NCBI GenBank assembly: GCA_964462945.1
Contig: CAYWZW010000092.1
Coordinates: 1-17,967, forward strand
DNA length: 17,967 bases
Reading direction: 5' to 3'
Source of the DNA: GCA-020343675 sp964462945
Lineage (GTDB): Bacteria; Planctomycetota; Phycisphaerae; Sedimentisphaerales; Anaerobacaceae
The translations under genes and the position numbers were made by a program. Below the pieces are notes generated by a model. It ran no database searches. It was not told the origin of the DNA and saw nothing but the letters and a program-made list of their open reading frames with translations. Positions 14,875-17,967 of this stretch are shown here, piece after piece (position 1 is the first letter of the stretch; every line of letters begins with the position of its first letter).

Positions 14875-15852
14875 ATGCCAGAGAAAAAAAAATATCTATA
14901 TGGGCCCGTGCCTTCGCGCAGGCTGGGCCGAAGCTACGGCATAGATATCGTGCCGTTCAAAGTCTGCACGCTGGATTGCGTCTATTGTCAGCTCGGCAAG
15001 ACCCTTGAGAAAACCGTCGAACGAAGAGACTACGTGCCCATCGAATCGGTCTTAGCGGAGCTGAAAGAGGCACTGGCAGAAGGCGTAGCCGCTGACTACG
15101 TCACCATCGCCGGCTCGGGTGAGCCGACGCTGCATGTACGGCTCGGTGATCTCGTGGACGGCATAAGAAAAATCACCAACATCCCCGTCGCCATACTAAC
15201 CAACGGCACACTCCTTTACAGGTCCGACGTACGGACCGACTGCGCCAAGGCCGACGTCGTGATGCCTTCGCTGGACGCCGCTGATAAAGAGACATTCCAG
15301 AGAATCAACTGCCCCTGCCGAGCTATCAGTGTTGAGAAGGTAATTTCAGGCTTGTGCGCATTCAGAGATGAATTTGCCGGCCAGATATGGCTTGAAGTTT
15401 TCCTCGTCGAAGGCATAAATACGGGTCCCGATCAGATCGCCAGGATTAAAGAGGCGGCCGATCGCATCAGGCCCGACAAGATACAGCTCAACACAGCCGT
15501 GCGGCCTACGGCCGATCCAAACATTGTGCCGTTGGATGCTGAGAGGTTGCAGGCCATAGCCGCGAGGCTGGGCCCCAGGTGCGAAGTTGTCGCTGATTTT
15601 CCGGCGGCCCGTCGCAACACGCTCACCGACAGCAAAGCCCAAGAGACGCTGGAACTTCATTCTCCAACAGGCTACAAAGCCGAAACGCTGTTATCAATGC
15701 TGAAACGAAGACCGTGCTCGCTGAAGGACATATGTGCGGGCCTTGGCATGAGCCACGATGAAGCGCTACTACACGTCACTGACCTTCAGCGTCAAAAGCT
15801 TGTTCAGTCCGAGGAAAAGGATGGGAGAGTTTTCTTCAAGGCCTCTACGTAA
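14875..15852 (+). CDS. Radical SAM protein, COG0731-like
   Basis: This 325-residue protein starts YGPVPSRRLGRSYGID, a conserved opening of this radical SAM family. The iron-sulfur motif C-x3-C-x2-C is Cys31, Cys35 and Cys38 (VCTLDCVYCQLG). The SAM-binding glycine/Glu motif is IAGSGEPTLH, followed by PVAILTNGTLL. Residues about 255-325 look like a winged-helix domain (LLSMLKRRPCSLKDIC, then VTDLQRQKLV). COG0731 includes archaeal TYW1 wyosine synthases, but the bacterial members have no established reaction, and no tRNA-specific domain is evident here. It starts 4 bases after the kdsA stop, so it is probably co-translated. Its job is unknown. Confidence 0.85.
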   Translation: MPEKKKYLYGPVPSRRLGRSYGIDIVPFKVCTLDCVYCQLGKTLEKTVERRDYVPIESVLAELKEALAEGVAADYVTIAGSGEPTLHVRLGDLVDGIRKITNIPVAILTNGTLLYRSDVRTDCAKADVVMPSLDAADKETFQRINCPCRAISVEKVISGLCAFRDEFAGQIWLEVFLVEGINTGPDQIARIKEAADRIRPDKIQLNTAVRPTADPNIVPLDAERLQAIAARLGPRCEVVADFPAARRNTLTDSKAQETLELHSPTGYKAETLLSMLKRRPCSLKDICAGLGMSHDEALLHVTDLQRQKLVQSEEKDGRVFFKAST

Positions 15853-16128
15853 GCAGGATCAAGGCCCTGGAATGACAAGTCACCCGTAAAGATTCTCCAC
15901 ATTTACCTCCAGAATTTGCTCATATTCACGCGCAATTTGTAAAGCCGGGAGGCTTATTGGCCGATAAAAGCGTTGTAGCGTTTTTCAGAGCGTCGATTTT
16001 ATCACGTTCACTGAAGAAAGCTGAGATTTGTCCTTTAGTAAGTTGCTTTCAGGCCGATAACAAATGAGAGTGGTCTCTGTAAAAAGGTTGGCGGCGTGAC
16101 GTGGGCCGGCCCGTTTTGCCTGAGTGTA
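15853..16128. other. Intergenic space before the small hypothetical gene
   Basis: No gene or clear terminator is seen. GGCCGATAA occurs twice (about 15959-15967 and 16052-16060), the first copy within the imperfect palindrome TTATTGGCCGATAA. No promoter with good spacing was found. Confidence 0.35.
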
Positions 16129-16368
16129 ATGAGAAAGATGAAGCGACAACTGGTTTTGAACAAAGGGACAGAGAAGTACATCTTTCGTTACGAAAGCGGC
16201 AGGGAAGATGAGCTTCTCGACGCCCTGATCGATCAGGCAAAAGACAAGCGGACGGACTTCGATTGGTTTGACGCGGCCGTGCTGAGTTTCAAGCTCACCC
16301 AGTCGCTTATCGGCCAGGCCGACGAACTTTTAGGCGAAAACACAGATGCCCAGATTCACACGAGTTAG
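16129..16368 (+). CDS. Small conserved-looking hypothetical protein
   Basis: The frame gives 79 residues from the ATG at 16129, or 76 from the ATG at 16138 (MKRQLVLNKGTEKYIFRYE). It is acidic in its second half, has no signal peptide or membrane segment, and contains YIFRYESGREDELLDALID and DFDWFDAAVLSFKLTQSL, which look like two or three helices. I do not recognise a named family. It precedes xerC by 96 bases in the same orientation and could be transcribed with it. The regular helix-like pattern and coding-type codon use favour a real gene, but the ribosome site is weak. Confidence 0.6.
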   Translation: MRKMKRQLVLNKGTEKYIFRYESGREDELLDALIDQAKDKRTDFDWFDAAVLSFKLTQSLIGQADELLGENTDAQIHTS

Positions 16369-16446
16369 TCCCGAGGGCCTCTGTCGAGATACGAACGAGT
16401 GAAGTTGTAGTTTGAGCAGATTACAAAAACCTCCGGCAATACTAAA

Positions 16447-16462
16447 TAGATAGATAGGTAGA
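16447..16462. repeat. Tetranucleotide repeat just before xerC
   Basis: The sequence is TAGA-TAGA-TAGG-TAGA, ending 2 bases before the xerC ATG. It occupies the ribosome-site position, AGGT being the only Shine-Dalgarno-like part. Confidence 0.6.
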
Positions 16463-16464
16463 TT

Positions 16465-17475
16465 ATGGAAGACAGTATCATTATCCACAAGTTCTTAGAT
16501 TACCTCAGATTTGAAAGGCGCTTTTCGGAGCATACAGCCAAATGCTACGGCGCGGATCTGACACAATTTTGCGAGTTTCGCAAGGGCACATCGGAGAGTG
16601 CTTCGGCAGATACAGAACCGATGTCACTGGCCCCGCATGAAGGGGACATGGCTACCGCCGTGGCGACGCAGGTCGAGCTGAGAATCGACCAGCTGCTTCT
16701 GACGACAACAACGGAAGCCGTCCGGGGGTATCTGGTTTTTCTCAATGAACGGAACTATTCAAAAGCCACGGTGGCCCGCAAGCTGGCCACCCTCCGCAGC
16801 TTTTACAAGTTTCTTGTCAAGAGAAACCACATCGGCTCCAACCCGGTCATGTCCATCCGGACGCCCAAACAGGAGAAGAAGCTGCCGCGATTCCTCGAAT
16901 ATGACGAAATCAAGAAGCTGCTCGGTACGCCGCCGGTGAATACATGGCTGGGTGCACGAGACAGGGCCATTCTTGAGACGCTCTATAGCACCGGCATCAG
17001 GGTCAGCGAGCTCGTGGCGTTGAATATGGATGATGTTGACTTCCTGGGCGAAGTGGTGCATGTCAGAGGCAAAGGCAAGAAGGAAAGAATCGCACCGATT
17101 GGCTCATCGGCTCTGCAGGTTATACAGCACTATATGGAGTATAGAAATAAACGCGCGCAAAGCAACGGTAATTTTGACTCCAAGGTCTTGTTCGTCAACA
17201 AGCACGGCCAAAGGCTCAGCACGCGCAGCGTCCGCCGCAAGATGGACAAGTATCTGAAAATGGCCGGACTGGACCCGACGATCAGCCCGCACACCTTGCG
17301 TCACAGCTTTGCAACGCACATGCTGAACAACGGTGCCGATCTGAGGAGCGTCCAGGAATTGCTCGGCCATCAGTCGCTGTCAACCACACAAATATACACG
17401 CATCTGACCACGAGAAGGCTCAAAGAGGTTTATGACAACGCTCATCCCAGAAATAATCCGCAGGATAGCAATTAA
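16465..17475 (+). CDS. xerC: Tyrosine recombinase XerC/XerD
   Basis: This 336-residue site-specific recombinase would resolve chromosome dimers at a dif site. The N-terminal core-binding domain (about 1-125) ends in RKLATLRSFYKFLVKR. The catalytic domain has all expected residues: Arg179 (STGIRVSEL), Lys203 (VRGKGKKERIAP), His276 and Arg279 (HTLRHSFATH), His302 (LLGHQSLSTTQ) and nucleophile Tyr311 (IYTHL). About 30 residues (41-74, rich in Ser, Ala, Thr and acidic residues) interrupt the N-terminal domain relative to E. coli XerC, making it longer than the usual 300. XerC and XerD cannot be separated by eye; no dif-like site was identified nearby. A strong terminator follows. Confidence 0.92.
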   Translation: MEDSIIIHKFLDYLRFERRFSEHTAKCYGADLTQFCEFRKGTSESASADTEPMSLAPHEGDMATAVATQVELRIDQLLLTTTTEAVRGYLVFLNERNYSKATVARKLATLRSFYKFLVKRNHIGSNPVMSIRTPKQEKKLPRFLEYDEIKKLLGTPPVNTWLGARDRAILETLYSTGIRVSELVALNMDDVDFLGEVVHVRGKGKKERIAPIGSSALQVIQHYMEYRNKRAQSNGNFDSKVLFVNKHGQRLSTRSVRRKMDKYLKMAGLDPTISPHTLRHSFATHMLNNGADLRSVQELLGHQSLSTTQIYTHLTTRRLKEVYDNAHPRNNPQDSN

Positions 17476-17510
17476 CCGTCAAAGCTGAACGAACAAAATC
17501 TCGGCACCTC

Positions 17511-17547
17511 GAAAACCCTCACATTCCATTTGAGGGTTTTCTTTTTT
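17511..17547 (+). terminator. Rho-independent terminator after xerC
   Basis: A perfect 11-base-pair stem, GAAAACCCTCA (17511-17521) and TGAGGGTTTTC (17531-17541), encloses a 9-base loop and is followed by six T (17542-17547). Confidence 0.9.
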
Positions 17548-17610
17548 CCTGACCTGGTGTCCGGGTCTTTCCATGCCTGCATGTTCCCGCCGTGCAATCC
17601 TGCTCTACAG

Positions 17611-17656
17611 AACAAAAGAAACGGGGCCTACACCCTATCGATTGGTGCAGGCCCCG
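17611..17656 (-). terminator. Rho-independent terminator of the leftward edge gene
   Basis: CGGGGCCT (17622-17629) pairs with AGGCCCCG (17649-17656) and CACC (17631-17634) with GGTG (17644-17647), with one mismatch between. Read leftwards, the stem is followed by a T-rich tail (GTTTCTTTTGTTC). It lies 40 bases after the stop codon of the leftward gene. Confidence 0.8.
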
Positions 17657-17695
17657 AACGGATGCGAATCTAAATGTCGCTGACGCGGGTTTGGG

Positions 17696-17967
17696 TTAAG
17701 GAGCCGTTCTTGGCCGATACAGCCGGATGTCATCGAAGTACATCTTGCCGGAACCGCCGGGCGCCGTCATGTTGCCCCTTGTGCCTAAGCCAAGTGCGAT
17801 CTTGTCAACGTTCTTGAGGTTGATGCCCTTGTCGGCAAACGACTGAAGCGGAATCACCCACTCCGTCCACGTGGTTGTCGTGGCTGCGTTTGTGTCACTG
17901 TGGACCACGACCGCAGGCTGGCCGGCGCTGTTTGAGACCGCCACGTACAGTGGCTCAGCCGCGTTGC
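17696..17967 (-). CDS. C-terminal end of a secreted, probable carbohydrate-binding protein (partial)
   Basis: The open frame enters from the right edge (reading NAAEPLYVAVSNSAGQPA) and ends at TAA (17696-17698), giving about 90 visible residues. The segment WTEWVIPLQSFADKGINL, then KIALGLGTRGN, then GKMYFDDIRLYRPRTAP is a beta-sandwich-like module. It is common at the ends of large secreted LamG- or glycan-binding proteins of Phycisphaerae. The start and any signal peptide lie outside the window. A terminator follows, consistent with a true gene end. Ligand and enzymatic activity cannot be judged from this fragment. Confidence 0.7.
   Translation of the reverse strand, partial: NAAEPLYVAVSNSAGQPAVVVHSDTNAATTTTWTEWVIPLQSFADKGINLKNVDKIALGLGTRGNMTAPGGSGKMYFDDIRLYRPRTAP

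Overview
The window is a chromosomal segment that looks planctomycetal, most likely class Phycisphaerae (Sedimentisphaerales-like). That placement is inferred from a GLUG-repeat surface protein, a C-terminal module ending in KMYFDDIRLYRP, a thioredoxin protein fused to a DUF1573-like domain, long LeuRS and XerC variants, and intergenic DNA built of degenerate short repeats. No rRNA or tRNA gene, CRISPR array or phage gene is visible.

Left edge (1-1449): an IS630-family element, read leftwards and running out of the window, is split into two transposase frames at a run of seven A. Its right end lies inside a GLUG-motif gene, of which only the 3' part (973-1449) remains here. Then follow about 800 bases of repeat-rich DNA with no convincing gene, ending in a good sigma70-type promoter (2049-2078).

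Centre left (2271-6734): a compact rightward cluster of four genes. They are a VTC-type polyphosphate polymerase, a DUF4956 membrane protein, a HlyD-type membrane fusion protein and a TolC-type outer-membrane lipoprotein. No ABC, RND or MFS pump is encoded with the last two. The arrangement suggests polyphosphate (or another polyanion) made at the inner membrane and passed through an envelope conduit; this is inference and is the most interesting lead in the window.

Middle (6735-9695): more degenerate repeats, an orphan MNT-type nucleotidyltransferase under an apparently self-controlled promoter, and a leftward secreted TlpA-like thioredoxin/DUF1573 protein of lower GC than its neighbours.

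Right (9696-15852): a tight rightward housekeeping cluster of leuS, a CYTH-domain protein, a diacylglycerol-kinase-family lipid kinase, kdsA (metal-dependent type, all four metal ligands present) and a COG0731-like radical SAM protein. kdsA implies Kdo and hence a Gram-negative lipopolysaccharide. Then come a small unknown protein, xerC with a strong terminator, and a leftward partial gene for a secreted protein that runs off the right edge and has its own terminator.
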